A DNA stretch of 64,000 nt from Liolophura sinensis (GCF_032854445.1 NC_088300.1:23107608-23171607), one strand, 5' to 3'. Counted from the first letter of the stretch, positions 25,914 to 39,524 are shown. Made by a program: numbers and translations. Notes: generated by a model not told the origin, from the sequence alone.

Positions 25914-27315
25914 TTATAAAGACAAATATGAATTCACACTGTCTTCAGAAATGTCCGATGTCCCTGGATGGTTGATGTATGCCATGTCTATCTGGGCACG
26001 TTGATGTGGATAAAATGACGGCTCGCTGATGGCGAGCATGCATGTGGTGATGTCACTCGGTGCGATGACATCATCAAACGTGAGTCTCAGTGGTGGAATT
26101 TCCGGAAGATCAGGAATATTGTACATACACTCCGGAGACAATTCCGGTAGGTCGCTTGAATTCTCATTGGTTTCTAAATAGGAGAACCTGGTCTGGTGAA
26201 TAGGGGGCGTAACTCTACACGACAATTGACTATGCATATGAAAATCGGGACTTAATAATTCTCCTAAAGTGTCGTAACCGCTGCTGTCAGACGCACACAC
26301 CGAGGTGTCACTTGTGGTGTCACTATACGGGCTTGATGAATCTGCAGTCATCGCACACCGAGTTAAAGGACTAACTCTGGCTAAGCTACTGTGCGCGTAG
26401 TCCTTCAGCCCAGATTCAGTGTTGAAATGAACTGAGGTGTCCTCTAGATTGCACATCTGAAGCTGGAACAGTTTAGCCGGAGACGGACTGGTGTCGAGGA
26501 TGTTCTGGAAAGCCTCCATTCTGTGAGTCAAGGATAACACACAGCCTTCCCATAATCCATTGGCGTTGACTTGTTGGAATCCTGACCGTAATGTGTTGGA
26601 TCCGGAGAACTTGTTAGCCGGTCGGTAATCTCCTCGGGCAAAGGTCAGCAAGCTCTTTGGGGTAATGCCCCACAGAAAAGCAGATCTGAAATAAGTCAAG
26701 CAATAATCATTAATAAGATGAAAAAAAACACTAGCACGTATTGAACTGCAATTTTTAAAATCAATGTATTATTGTCTACAACTCTAAGACAAATTTGGAT
26801 TAAATGTTAAGGTTATAGTTATCTATTTTTGTTCTCTTTCAATGAGCCCCACTTGAACCTTCTGGAAAAAAGCACATATCTTACCTGTTAAGGACACCGT
26901 TGCGTGGTTTTTGGTCCTGTAATCCGATCTTGGTGAAGCACTTGGTTTTGGACAAACTATGGCGGATGGCATTTTTCCAATGTTGTTTACCGGTCTCTTT
27001 AAAATAGCAGAAGCGAGTCTCGATGTAGCGGTAGATTTCAGTGATGGGCAGACAGAAGTTGGGAGATCTCATTATCGCCAGGAAGATGAGTTCCGTGTAG
27101 GTAAAGTTTGGTTTTCGGCTGACATCCTGAAGGTCGAGTCCTTCGTAGGTTCTGACAAAGTTATCTAGCACACTGCGCAGGTCATCTTGGCTGACAGACG
27201 GAACGGGCGTTTTCTGAATAGAGGCTAGTCTAGAGACCTTCCGGTATTTCAGTAAATTCTCCACCATGTCGGTATCTGTGTGGAAACTTTGACTGAACTT
27301 TCTCTTGTAAGCCAT
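25914..27315 (-). CDS. Forkhead gene A6, open, 400 aa, with an in-frame 21-bp deletion
   Basis: Exon 1 is 26885-27315 and exon 2 is 25914-26685; intron 199 bp. Forkhead residues at the helix 2-3 loop and wing 1 differ from A1-A5: FKETGKQHW for FKATSKQHW, and GLQDQKP for GRKNQKP. They agree better with the B gene (ETGK, GL). In the tail, 21 bp are missing near 26035 relative to A7, so ITTC joins LAISEPS directly; the frame is kept. AATAAA at 25792-25797. This is probably a working gene with altered DNA contacts in wing 1. Confidence 0.88.
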
Positions 27316-27414
27316 TATAGCAAGTTTAGTAGTGGAGAGAGAACCGATGCTTTGGGATGGATCTTATTTCCAGCCAGAGATCTGAAATGTATTGAGGTAT
27401 AAACTGGGCCTCAG

Positions 27415-27462
27415 TATATATACTGCATCACTGTAATCTGAGTGATCCCTTTCTAACATGAC
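27415..27462 (-). promoter_or_regulatory. Fox A6 promoter: TATA-like box and upstream element
   Basis: CAGTATATATACTG at about 27412-27425 forms a near-perfect palindrome around the TATA box. The upstream block is at 27440-27462. Confidence 0.5.
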
Positions 27463-30365
27463 AAATGACAGAGACAGTTGTAAGAACATCTCGTCCACTG
27501 TGACTCAATGTCACATATTATCAAGCCTCCAGTGAAAGTAGGATTACATTCTTGCCCTATGAACCCTGACCTCTAATCCCTCCCCAGTCCCCACTGGATA
27601 TTTAATCTATCAGTTTACCGGAACTGACAGCCGTATGATTTCGCATAACAAAAGTACGAAGGTATTCGATATGATCAGGGACGTTTAACTCACCTGATGT
27701 TCAACAAAAAGCCTCATTGATTTCACACTGGACAATACTATTTTCCTTAATAAAACAAGGATATTAAAAGCATTTACGCTGTGATGGAGATAATTATTAA
27801 AATGTCTCGCTTCTTTTCGTCATCCGTAACGTAAGGTGAATGATGTTGGATGAAATTAATAAAACGAAAAAGCGCATATATATGCAAAATACAGTAAAGT
27901 TTTGTCAGAGCTGTGTATTATTCATTTGTTTCTTGTGTAACAGACTAAGCAAACACCCACAATCTGATATCTGAGTATCGACTAATAAAACGAAATAGTC
28001 TGGCTGAGTATTAACACAGTCTCTGAGAAGAATTAGAATGGTCTCCGCTTAAGCTGTACCAGCCAAACAATCTTCTATGATTTTGAGCAAGGTTTGTCGA
28101 CATTTAGATCATCTTTGTAAGTGGGAAGAACGGGGTTAAGTAGCCTATAATTATTGGTGAGGTGTTGAGCAAAAACGGTGGAGATTATAGAGGATTATCA
28201 CAAAATACCTCATGTGGATGAGCAACAGAAGAATCGTAGAGAAGTTCCGTTTCTAATAACTCATCGGATCATTGTTTTGTTTTGCTCTTCACAAAACAAT
28301 GTCTGAACCAGAGTGAGACATGAGTGACATGCTTACTCTGTTGTTGAATATCAGCTACTAAAGCACGTTTATGCTGTGGAATGTGAATTTTACAAACTAA
28401 CTCGTTTTTCGACATCCGTAATGGAAGACTAATGGCGTGTCTTTGAAATCAGTGAACACAAACAACGCATACAACCCATCGTACATATTCAGTAAAATAA
28501 TACATTCCATTTTCCATTGGATGACAGTGTTTTGCGTAATGAAAATACGTTACCAATATTTCGATGTGAAATAGATTATTTTTTATAAAAGCGTGTCAGT
28601 CTTTTTCTACATCTGCAAAGGAAAGAGGATTGTGTTTTTCTAAAACTGAGGAACATAAATGACGCAATGACGACTGCACACACAAAGAAGTCAGTAAAGG
28701 TATAGCCTTAGTACTTTCTTGTATTATTTATCACTTTATAATCCACTTACTCGTGTATAACGTGTTCAACCGTTTACATGTTGATGTCTAACTCTTACCT
28801 GAGAGGAAATATTCTGATAGATGTGGGATCACGTGTCTATCTGATCATTTTTAGGAAAATTGACGTTAAAGGATGGAATTTCGCATTACATGAATTGTAT
28901 ACCGCCATCTTTAACTTGAATGATCATTGCTTAAGACGTAAACCAAATGAACGGAACTATTTGACCTCGGCAAACTTTGTCACTTAAGTGATGAGAAAGG
29001 GTTAAATGGCTCATCATTGCTAGGAAGGAAAGAGCATGATAGGGGATTATCTCTTACTTATAGAGGGATATCGCCTGAATGTTAAAAGTAACAGAAGGAT
29101 GGCAGTGAATCATCGTTGGAGATAATTGATTTAATTATTGTACCTTTGTCAATACGCACAGTTGGATTATTCTGTTTTTCTGTTAAATGAAAACTAGGTG
29201 TGAACATGTATGACAAATGAGGTATCGTTTGTTTGAGTTTGACTATGTTGAAGTTTTGAAGATGGTGATCTTGCCAGTGACCAGACAGACAAAAGTCCAA
29301 TGAAATCTCGTCAGAGATACTTAAATGACTGTTTTATTATTATATGATCATTTATTATAGAGATACAGTCATAAATTGTCTCATGATCATTGATTTTAAA
29401 ATGTAAAAATGCACTACGGTTTGCTCTCAATAGCTGTTAAAGAGAAGTGTAATGTTGGATGTAGTGGCTAGGATTGGGAAGTTTTAAAAAACAAACAAAA
29501 ATTATACGTGTTGGCGACTTGAGGGTGGCCCGAGCAATTCCTATCAAGTAAAATTTTACTTCTAGCTATAGTGTTGTAAAATAGTGTCTTGCTTCATTAT
29601 TGTAGGATGATATTAATGTTAACTTTCTGGGCTATTCTGGACAAAGTAAAAATGACATTTTTATAGAAAATGTCTTCAATTTAGTCCTTTGTGCACGGAT
29701 GAAAAGTGACAAAGCTTTAACATCTTAACTCGACACAATATTGTAAAGGTATCTGAGTATTACTGTGAAATTTCGGTTCTAGCTGGGATACAATATGTGC
29801 TATACTATCTCGGGTTTAAGCCAATAAAGGGGAATCTCTTTATTTCTGAAATAATGGCCAACTTATAAACTTTCAAAAAATGTCATTCTCAGTATTTTGC
29901 AAATTTTTATTTTGATGAAATCAGTTTTAATTCGATTGGAATTACGAAAGTTAATATATACTCGAAAATAAATGAGCACTGGTAAATATGCACGTTGAAG
30001 GCCGCTCAGCAATGTTCGTGTAATGTAAACGCTACTTTTCATTCCTTGGGTAAAGAGTCATGATGATACAGGAAAGCTGAATATGTGTAACAAATGTATG
30101 ACATCCAGTTGACCTGTTTAAAAACTACACTGATTATAATTGGTCATATACGTGTCCTTCAGTGACAGTTCGGAACACGCTCCACCCTAAAGTTTATAAA
30201 AGAAACGCCTCTTTTCGCTGCTAAGAATTCAGTATGCTATCATGGGTCAAACGGCCATCCATTTCTTTCTGAAGAAATAAGTATCACGGAAATCAATCCT
30301 CTAAACGTGACAAGGTTGAGCGGTCGGAGTAATCATATGCAGAAAAAAGAATCTCGAGCAACTAT
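27463..30365. other. A-type spacer between Fox A6 and A7
   Basis: Same layout as the A5-A6 spacer with independent point changes. I see no gene or mobile insertion. Confidence 0.55.
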
Positions 30366-30730
30366 AGTAATGACGTCATAATATTGTGACGTTGCCACTA
30401 ATATAAAAAAAGAATTCTCATCGTGGTAAAACAAGTTCTCTACCCAGTTGTTTGTTTATCGCGTGCGTAATAACGTTTGTGTTGATAGTATTGTACACGC
30501 CATATGAAAACAAAGAATGAGATTTCTAACTGCTTATAATTTTATCAGGACGAAAGAGCGAATGTTTCCGTTAGATTAGTAGGGCAAGTTGTTTTTGTTT
30601 TTTTTAGTTTTTACATTAATTTAAAAATGGCGGTCATGGTAATTCTGCATTATGCCAGAAATACCTTTACAGACTATTTGATGGTTATTGGATGTTTGGT
30701 TATTCCGTTCTGCGACTGTTAGCTTTCAAT
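30366..30730 (+). pseudogene. Tetraspanin 5' relic between A6 and A7
   Basis: TGACGTCA at the left end and the exon-1-like block at about 30606-30720, again FTDYLMVIGCLV-like and then a stop. Confidence 0.55.
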
Positions 30731-31059
30731 GGACATCATGCCATTTTAAAGGAAAAAGCCTCCACAAAAACGCATCGGTCTTAAAGTAAGGACAGAAAAT
30801 AGAAAATAAAATGGGTTATGACCTACTAGTTGCTTTAAAGAGCCACAGAATTACAGGTATATAGAAAACAGTAAAAAAGAAATACAACGGTATAGCTAGA
30901 AATACAGTAGTGCAGGCAGAGCCACAAAACTCAAACATTTATTATTTAGAAGAAAAAAGACACAAAACTGTCCTGTTGATCAGCATCACCATGGAAGTTC
31001 ATCGAAAAAAAATTTATAGCTATGTAGCACTTTAAAATGTGTTTTAGCACTGATCCTAC

Positions 31060-32484
31060 TTATAAAGACAAATATGAATTCACACTGTCTTCAGAAATGT
31101 CCGATGTCCCTGGATGGTTGATGTATGCCATGTCTATCTGGGCACGTTGATGTGGATAAAATGACGGCTCGCCGATGGCGAGGTTATCAGAAAAGGCATG
31201 GTTCGTGCATGTGGTGATGTCACTCCTTGCGATGACGTCATCAAACGTGAGTCTCAGTGGTGGAATTTCCGGAAGATCAGGAATATTGTACATACACTCC
31301 GGAGACAATTCCGGTAGGTCGCTTGAATTCTCATTGGTTTCTAAATAGGAGAACCTGGTCTGGTGAATAGGGGGCGTAACTCTACACGACAATTGACTAT
31401 GCATATGAAAATCGGGACTTAATAATTCTCCTAAAGTGTCGTAACCGCTGCTGTCAGACGCACACACCGAGGTGTCACTTGTGGTGTCACTATACGGGCT
31501 TGATGAATCTGCAGTCATCGCACATCGAGTTAGAGGACTAACTCTGGCTGAGCTACTGTGCCCGTAGTCCTTCAGCCCAGGATCAGTGTTGAAATGAACT
31601 GAGGTGTCCTCTAGATTGCACATCTGAAGCTGGAACAGTTTAGCCGGAGACGGACTGGTGTCAAGAATGTTCTGGAAAGCCTCCATTCTGTGAGTCAAGG
31701 ATAACACACAGCCTTCCCATAATCCATTGGCGTTGACTTGTTGGAATCCTGACCGTAATGCTTTGGATCCGGAGAACTTGTTAGTCGGTCGGTAATCTCC
31801 TCGGGCAAAGGTTAGCAAGCTCTTTGGGGTAATGCCCCACAGAAAAGCAGATCTGAAATAAGTCAAGCAATAATCATTAATAAGATGGAAAAAAAAACAC
31901 TAGCACGTATTAAACTGAAATTTTTGAACCCAATGTTTTATTGTCTACAACTCTAAGACAAATTTGGATTAAATGTTAAAGTTATAGTTATCTATTTTTG
32001 TTCTCTTTCAATGAGCCCCACTTGAACCTTCTGGAAAAAAGCACATATCTTACCTGTTAAGGACACCGTTGCGTGGTTTTTGGTCCTGTAATCCGATCTT
32101 GGTGAAGCACTTGGTTTTGGACAAACTATGGCGGATGGCATTTTTCCAATGTTGTTTACCGGTCTCTTTAAAATAGCAGAAGCGAGTCTCGATGTAGCGG
32201 TAGATTTCAGTGATGGGCAGACAGAAGTTGGGAGATCTCATTATCGCCAGGAAGATGAGTTCCGTGTAGGTAAAGTTTGGTTTTCGGCTGACATCCTGAA
32301 GGTCGAGTCCTTCGTAGGTTCTGACAAAGTTATCTAGCACACTGCGCAGGTCATCTTGGCTGACAGACGGAACGGGCGTTTTCTTAATAGAGGCTGGTCT
32401 AGAGACCTTCCGGTATTTCAGTAAATTCTCCACCATGTCGGTATCTGTGTGGAAACTTTGACTGAACTTTCTCTTGTAAGCCAT
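31060..32484 (-). CDS. Forkhead gene A7, intact, 407 aa
   Basis: Exon 1 is 32054-32484 and exon 2 is 31060-31852; intron 201 bp. The sum is 408 codons. It shares the ETGK loop and GLQDQKP wing with A6 but keeps SRPASIKK like A1-A4, where A6 has SRLASIQK. The C-terminal segment deleted in A6 is present. One residue longer than A2 (FSYLE for FYIE, about residue 311). AATAAA at 30938-30943. Confidence 0.9.
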
Positions 32485-32583
32485 TATAGCAAGTTTAGTA
32501 GTGGAGAGAGAACCGATGCTTTGGGATGGATCTTATTTCCAGCCAGAGATCTGAAATGTATTGAGGTATAAACTGGGCCTCAG

Positions 32584-32631
32584 TATATATACTGCATCAC
32601 TGTAATCTGAGTGATCCCTTTCTAACATGAC
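32584..32631 (-). promoter_or_regulatory. Fox A7 promoter: TATA-like box and upstream element
   Basis: The same palindromic TATA context as A6 (TATATATA at 32584-32591). Upstream block at 32609-32631. Confidence 0.5.
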
Positions 32632-35611
32632 AAATGACAGAGACAGTTGTAAGAACATCTCGTCCACTGTGACTCAATGTCACATATTATCAAGCCTCCA
32701 GTGAAAGTAGGATTACATTCTTGCCCTATGAACCCTGACCTCTAATCCCTCTCCAGTCCCCACTGGATATTTAATCTATCAGTTTACCGGAACTGAGAGC
32801 CGTATGATTTCGAATAACAAAAGTACGAAGGTATTCGATATGATCAGGGACGTTTAACTCACCTGATGTTCAACAAAAACCCTCATTGATTTCACATTGG
32901 ACAGTACTACTTTGCTTAATGAAACAAGGACATTAAAAGCATTTACGCTGTGATGGAGATAATTATTAAAATATCTCGCTTCTTTTCGACATCCGTAACG
33001 TAAGGTGAATGATGTTTGATGAAATTAATAAAAATAAACAGCGCATACATATATGTAAAATACAACAAAGTTTTGTCAGAGCTGTGTATTATTCATTTGT
33101 TTCTTGTGTAACAGACTAAGCAAACACCCACAATCTGATATCTGAGTATCGACTAATAAAACGAAATAGTCTGGCTGAGTATGAACACAGTCTCTGAGAA
33201 GCATTAGAGTGGTCTCCGCTTATGCTGTACCAGCCAAACAATTTTCTATGATTTTGAGCAAGGTTTGTCGACATTTGGGTCGTCTTTGCCAGTGGGGAGA
33301 ACGAGGTTAAGTAGCGTATAATTATTGGTGAGGTGTTGAGCAAAAACGGAGGAGATTATAGAGGATTATCACAAAATACCTCATGTGGATGAGCAACAGA
33401 AGAATCGTAGAGAAGTTCCGTTTCTAATAACTCATCGGATCATTGTTTTGTTTTGCTCTTCACAAAACAATGTTTAAGCCAGAGTGAGATATGAGTGACA
33501 TGCTTACTCTGTTGTTGAATATCAGCTACTAAAACACTTTTATGCTGTGGAATGTGAATTTTACAAACTAACTCGTTTTTCGACATCCGTAATGGAAGAT
33601 TGATGGTGTGTCTTTAAAATCAGTGAACACAAACAACGCATACAACCCATCGTACACATTCAGTAAAATAATACATTCCATTTTCCATTGGATGACAGTG
33701 TTTTGCGTAATGAAAATACGTTACCAAAGCTTTGATGTGAAATAGATTATTTTTATAAAAGCGTGTCAGTCTTTTTCTACATCTGCAAAGGAAGAAGGGT
33801 GGTGTTTTTCTAAAACTGAGGAACATAAATGACGCATTGACGACTGCACACACAAAGCAGTCAGTAAAGGTATTGCCTTAGAACATTTTTGTATTATTTA
33901 TCAATTTATAATCTACTTACTCGTGTATAACATGTCCAACCGTTTACATGTTGATGTCTAACTCTTACCTGAGAAGAAATATTCTGATAGATGTGTGACC
34001 ACGTGTCTATCTAATCATTTTTAGGAAAATTGACGTTGAAAGATGGAATTTTGCATTACATGAAGTGTATACCGCCATCTTTAACTTGAATGATCGATGC
34101 TTAAGACGTAAACCAAATGAACGGGACTATTTGACCTCGGCAAACTTTGCCATTTAAGTGATGAGAAAGGGTTAAATGGCCCATCATTGCTAGTAAAGAA
34201 AGGGCATGATAGGGGATTATCTCTTATTTATAGAGGGATAACGCCTGACGGCTAAAAGTAACAGAAGGATGGCAGTGAATCATCGTTGGAGATAATTGAT
34301 CTAAATATTGTACCCTTGTGAACACGCACAGTTGGATTATTCTGTTTTTCTGTTAAATGAAAATCAGGTGTGAACATGTTTGACAAATGAGGCATCGTTT
34401 TTTTCAGTTTGACTATACTGAAGTTCTTGAAGATGGTGATCTTGCTAGTGATCAGACAGACAAAAGTCCAATGAAATTTCGTCAAAGATACTTAAATGAC
34501 TGTTTTATTATCTATATGATCATTTATTATACAGATACTGTCATAAATTGTCTCATGATCATTGATTTTAAAATGTAAAAATGCACTACGATTTGCTCTC
34601 AACAGCTGCTAAAGAGAAGTGTAATGTTGGATGTAGTGGCTAGGTTTGGGAAGTTTTAAAAAACAAACAAAAATTATACGTGTTGGCGACTTGAGGGTGG
34701 CATCAGCAGTTCCTGTCTAGGGTTTTTTTTGCAGAAAAGTTTTACTTCTAGTTATGGTGCTGTAAAATAGCGTCTTGCTTCATTATTGTAAGATGATATT
34801 AATTTTAACTTTCTGGGTTATTCTGGACAAAGTAAAAATGACATTTTTATAGAAAATGTCTTCAATTTAGTCCTTTTTGCACGGAAGAAAAGTGACAAAG
34901 CTTTTTAACATCTTAACTCGACACAATATTGTAAAGGTATCTGAGTATTATTGTAAATTTTCGGTTTTAGCTGGGATGTGCTATACTATCTCGGGTTTAA
35001 GTTAATAAAGCGGAATTTCCGTGTTTTTGGAATAATGGCCAACTTATAAACTTTCAGAGAATGCCATTCTCAGCATTTTGCAAATTTCTGTTTTGACGCA
35101 ATAATACATTGATTTTAATTCGATCCGAATTACGAGAGTTAATATATGCTCGAAAACAAATGAGCACTGGTAAATATGCACGTTGAAGGCCGCTCAGCAA
35201 AGTTCGTGTAATGTGAACGCTTACTTCTTATTCCTTGGTTAAAGCAAGTGTGGAGTCATGATGATACAGGAAAGTTGAATATGTGTAAAAAATGTGTGAC
35301 ATCCAGTTGTCAGTCAGAGTCAGTCACAGTCCATTCTAAATGGACATTCTAAAGTGACAATTCAGAGTCAGACACAGTCCATTCTAAAGTTTACGGCTCA
35401 TCTGATGACATCACATTATCATAGTGCATATCGCACAAAAGTTCAGAGAAAGGCCGCTCTTCACTCATGAGGTTTCGGTATGATATTACGGGTCAAAGGG
35501 CCACCCATTTCTTTCTCAAGAAATAAGTATCACGGAAATCAATCCTCTAAACGTGACAAGGTTGAGCGATCGGAGTAATCATATGCAGAAAAACAATCTC
35601 GAGCAACTATG
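32632..35611. other. A-type spacer between Fox A7 and A8, variant with extra blocks
   Basis: Carries the T-run/GCAGAAAAG insert (about 34718-34742) and the GATGACATCACATTATCATAG block (about 35404) found otherwise only between A4 and A5. At about 35305-35390 a short CAGTCCATTCTAAA-containing segment is repeated in tandem. No gene is seen. Confidence 0.55.
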
Positions 35612-35910
35612 GTAATGACGTCATAACATTGTGACGTAAACTGTGACGTTACCACTAACATGGAAAGAATTCACATCGTGGTAAAACAAGGTTCTTTAAG
35701 GTTCTAACTGCTTATAATTTTATCAGGACAAAAGAGCAAATGTTTCCGTTAGATTAGTTAGGATAAGTTGTGTTTTTTTTAGTTTTTACATTAATGTGAA
35801 AATGGCCAACAGGGTAATTCTGCATTATGCCAGAAATACCTTTACAAACTGTGTGATGATTATCGGATGTTTGGTTAATCCGTTCTGCGACTGTGACCTT
35901 TTAATGGACA
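35612..35910 (+). pseudogene. Tetraspanin 5' relic between A7 and A8
   Basis: Keeps TGACGTCA and the exon-1-like block (about 35781-35900), but about 90 bp of the flank-like part is deleted near 35695. The reading MKMANRVILHYARNTFT is open here and aligns with VKIDDRIILLGSYTGSAFT of the intact tetraspanin (residues 42-60). An open frame continues to 36017 without resembling the rest of the family. Confidence 0.65.
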
Positions 35911-36189
35911 TCAAGCCATTTCAAAGGAAAAAACTTTCACATAAACGCATTGGTCTTAAATCTTTAAAGAGCAACAAAATTGACAGGGATATAGAAAACA
36001 GTAAAAAAGAAATATAAAAATATAGCTAGAAATACAGTAGTGCAGGCAGAGCCACAAAACTCAAACATTTATTATTTAGAAGAAAAAAAACACAAAACTG
36101 TCCTGTTGATCAGCATCATCATGGAAGTTCATCTAAAAATAATTTATAGCTATGTAGCACTTTAAAATGTGCTTTAGCACTGATCCTAC

Positions 36190-37362
36190 TTATAAAGACA
36201 AATATGAATTCACACTGTTTTTAGAGATGTCCGATGTCCCTGGATGGTTGTTGTATATCATGTCTATTTGGGCACGTTGATGTGGATAAAATGACGGCTC
36301 GCTGATGGCGAGGTTATCAGAAAAGGCATGGTTCGTGCATGTGGTGATGTCACTCGGTGCGATGACGTCATCAAACGTGAGTCTCAGTGGTGGAATTTCC
36401 GGAAGATCCGGAACATACATTCTGGAGACAATTCCGTTAGGTCGGTTGAATTCTCATTGGTCTCTAAATAGAGGACCTAGTCTGGTGAATAGGGGGCGTA
36501 ACTCTACACGACAATTGACTATGCATATGAAAATCGGGACTTAATAATTCTTCTAAAGTGTCGTAACCGCTGCTGTCAGACGCACACACTGAGGTGTCAC
36601 TTGTGGTGTCACTATACAGACTTGATGAATCTACTGTCATCGCACACCGAGTTACAGGACTAACACTGGCTGGGCTAATGTGTCCGTAATCCTTTAGCCC
36701 AGAATCAGTGTTGGGATAAATTGATGTGTCCTCTAGATTGCACATCTGAAGCTGGAACAGTTTAGCCGGAGACGGACTAGTGTCGAGGATGTTTTGGAAA
36801 GCCTCCATTCTGTGAGTCAAGGATAGCACACAGTCTTCGCATCATCCATTGGCGTTGACTTGTTGGAATCCTGACCGTAATGCTTTGGATCCGGAGAACT
36901 TGTTAGTCGGTCGGTAATCTCCTCGGGCAAAGGTCAGCAAGCTCTTTGGGATAATGGTCCACCACAGAAAAGCAGACCTGAAATGCATCAAGCAAGCATC
37001 ATTAATAAGATGAAATCAAAAGGTTGAACATGTGTAAAATTGCAATTTTTTTTAATACATGCATTATTATCTATAATTCTAATATAAATTTGAATGGGAT
37101 ATTAAAGTTATAGTTAAACATTTTTGTTGTCTTTCAATGAGTCCTACTTGAACACTCTGGAAGAAAGCACATGTCTTACCTGTTAAGGACACCGTTGCGT
37201 GGTTTTTGGTTCTTTCGTTCTATCTTGGTGAAGCACTTGGTTTTGGCCAAACTCCGGCGGATTGCATTTTTCCAGTGTTGTTTACGTGTCGCTTAAAATA
37301 ACTGTAAGGCGTCTCAATGTAACGGTAGATTTTACTGATGAGCAGACAGAAGTTGAGAGACA
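36190..37362 (-). pseudogene. Forkhead pseudogene A8
   Basis: The exon 2 remnant is 36190-36977. It has an in-frame TGA at 36842-36844 (NGLWEG has become NG-stop-CED), an extra TGG after FLW, and frame changes between 36405 and 36475 that separate the SDSSGYDTL part from the PDLPEIPPLRLTFDD part. The exon 1 remnant starts at a good donor (37180), has a one-base loss in the TCGCTTTAAAATA region, and loses similarity near 37362. The N-terminal half of the forkhead exon and the start codon are therefore gone. It marks the degraded edge of the A array. Confidence 0.85.
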
Positions 37363-38844
37363 GATTATATAGATTAGGTTTAGCAATGGTCACAACAGGC
37401 TAAATGATCCGTAGGGATAGAAGTAAGGGATTAACGGAGGATTATCTGTTAAATATAGAAGACTAATATCTCATGTGAATAAACAATCGAGGAATCTGAG
37501 GGAAACAATGATTGGGAAATATTAATGTTATCAGTGTGCCTTTGTATACAATTTCATGCGCGCGGTCGGATTGTTATGTTTTCCTTTTAACTAAACAACA
37601 GTTAAACAGTGATGAGAAATGAGTGTCCTGGCATGTCTCTTGTTATGAAATCTCACCAGAGAGACTGAAATCACTGGGCGATGAAGAGACTTATACTCGT
37701 AATTATCTTATATATAGATATAAAGATACTGACATCTTTCTAGGTCATGAGCTATAATCACCCATCAATTTCAACACGGAAGAAAGGCCCATGATCGGCT
37801 GCCAAATGCTAAAGAAGAGGCACGAGGATCAATGTCGTAGGACGATTAAAGTTTTAATTATAGTTTTGACGGCTGGGTAAAAGTAAACGTATATTTTCAG
37901 ATGTAGGCCAATATGGACTGACAATTACATGTTCAACGATAGATGTACAGATGCTGGTAATTACTACACATAACAATAGTGATGCTGTAAAATTGTGTCA
38001 TGTTTCAAAGTATGGAGCAACATTATTACACTAAATGTTTTCAATTTGAGTTTTTGTAGACTGAACAAACATGCCCCAGCTTGAACATCGTTTCGTGACA
38101 CAGTCCATGACCGGATTGAATTGATTAATGACATTGAGTAGGTTTTTAATGTCCAGTCACTTCTCAAATAACAAGACATGGCGCATGGATAAAAACGCCG
38201 TTATTGGTTATAAAGTTATCCACACCTAAACTTCTCATCGTCAATTCAGTAGATCTGTTCCTAAATGCGCCTGAAGAAAGCCATAGCTACCTCTGTCATT
38301 TGAAAATACATTATAAAACAACGACGTCTTAGGGAAGGCCATTTCCTTGGAATAAGACCATCTCCAAAACACGAGCAATCAGAATGTCTCATCAGCAGAA
38401 ACAACGAGGACTGATTTCACTTTGATCCTTTGTGCACTGAAAATAAGTAACAGAGCCTTTACGTGACAAAATGACAAAATTTGTAAATCGCATTTAAGTG
38501 GGTTTTAAATGTGGCCTTACGTTACTTTGGAAGGAACAAGGCATAAAGAACTGTTCTTTTTAAAGTACATATTAATACAAAATGATGGAACAAGACAAAT
38601 GTGTAGAATGAACTTCACTGTTTATTGTTAAATTATCAACATATAAATTTCTGGTCTTTCACACAATAGCTTCCTTCATATATGCTCCTGAAGGAAGCGA
38701 GAGTTCCCTCTGTCAACAACCTCCATCACTTTGTGAAAAAACTATCTAATGGAATCACCTGTGGAATCAAACAAGGAGCGGGGATTGTCAGCGTGCAGAT
38801 CATTTCTGCTGGGTGTAAGTGTGGACGGATTACATGGAGACACA

Positions 38845-39175
38845 AGGTGACACAAGGTGACACTAGGTGATAATATGATACTCATGTCGGAGAGATTATA
38901 AAAGGATTATTTACAAAAGGATTGATTCTTTTTGAGAGTTTATAAGTGGATTATACAATATTCACGGTGACAGATTATAAGGGGAGTATGGGATACCCAT
39001 GATGGAGGGATGGTATGAGGACTGTATAATACGTACGGTAGGGTTATTGTGCAATGCTCATGGTGGGGTGATTATAAGGGGTTTGTTTAATACTCACGGT
39101 GGGAAGAGGGGGTGTATAAGAGGAGTGCGGGACACTCATGATGGGGAGTGTAAGAGAACTGTGTGATACTCAGGA
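38845..39175 (+). repeat. Degenerate tandem repeat with ATACTCATGGTGG-like units
   Basis: Six or more imperfect units combine GATTATAAG-like and GATACTCATG-like words with G-rich linkers, spaced about 40-50 bp. It starts after a short CACAAGGTGA triplication (38843-38868). Boundaries are approximate. Confidence 0.5.
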
Positions 39176-39358
39176 TCAAAAAATCTCACACTGAAAAGCC
39201 TCAGAAGATTCAGTGCTTGACTTATATAAATTACTGATTTTATCTTTATTTACATTCTGTTCTAGAAACTCTGTTCCAAGCCTTTTGACTTGTGTACCTG
39301 CAGGAATAAACAATAGTTTGGTAGATCTAAAAGTACAAGGAAAGTCTTACATACTTAA

Positions 39359-39482
39359 TTTATTTGTGCATTTGAATGGTGTTTTACGCCGTGCTCAAGA
39401 ATATTTCACTTTATATACAACGGCGGTCAGCATTATAGTGGGAAGAAACCGGACAGAGCCCGAGGGAAACCCACGACCATAT
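39359..39482 (-). mobile_element. 5'-truncated tRNA-type SINE fragment
   Basis: Contains the SINE tail and central part in inverted orientation (GGTGTTTTACGCCG, then AATATTTCACTT) and stops where the tRNA-related head should begin. ATACTTAA flanks both sides (39351-39358 and 39483-39490), a probable target-site duplication showing that it inserted already truncated. Confidence 0.75.
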
Positions 39483-39524
39483 ATACTTAAAAGTTACATG
39501 TACTTCATTCCTCAATCGGTCTCA

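Larger units (their letters stand above)
37363..39524. other. Divergent A-type spacer leading to the tetraspanin gene
   Basis: Recognisably related to the A spacers but far more diverged. Matching blocks include CCTTTGTATACAATTTCATGCG near 37540 against CCTTTGTGAATACGCAC, and TCCTTTGTGCAC near 38425. This is the spacer that in the ancestral unit joined a Fox gene to its neighbouring tetraspanin. No open frame of interest. Confidence 0.5.

Noticed and set aside
38682-38870. 62-codon frame before the degenerate repeat
   Set aside because: Ends in CACAAGGTGA repeats, no homology, no conserved counterpart in other spacers.
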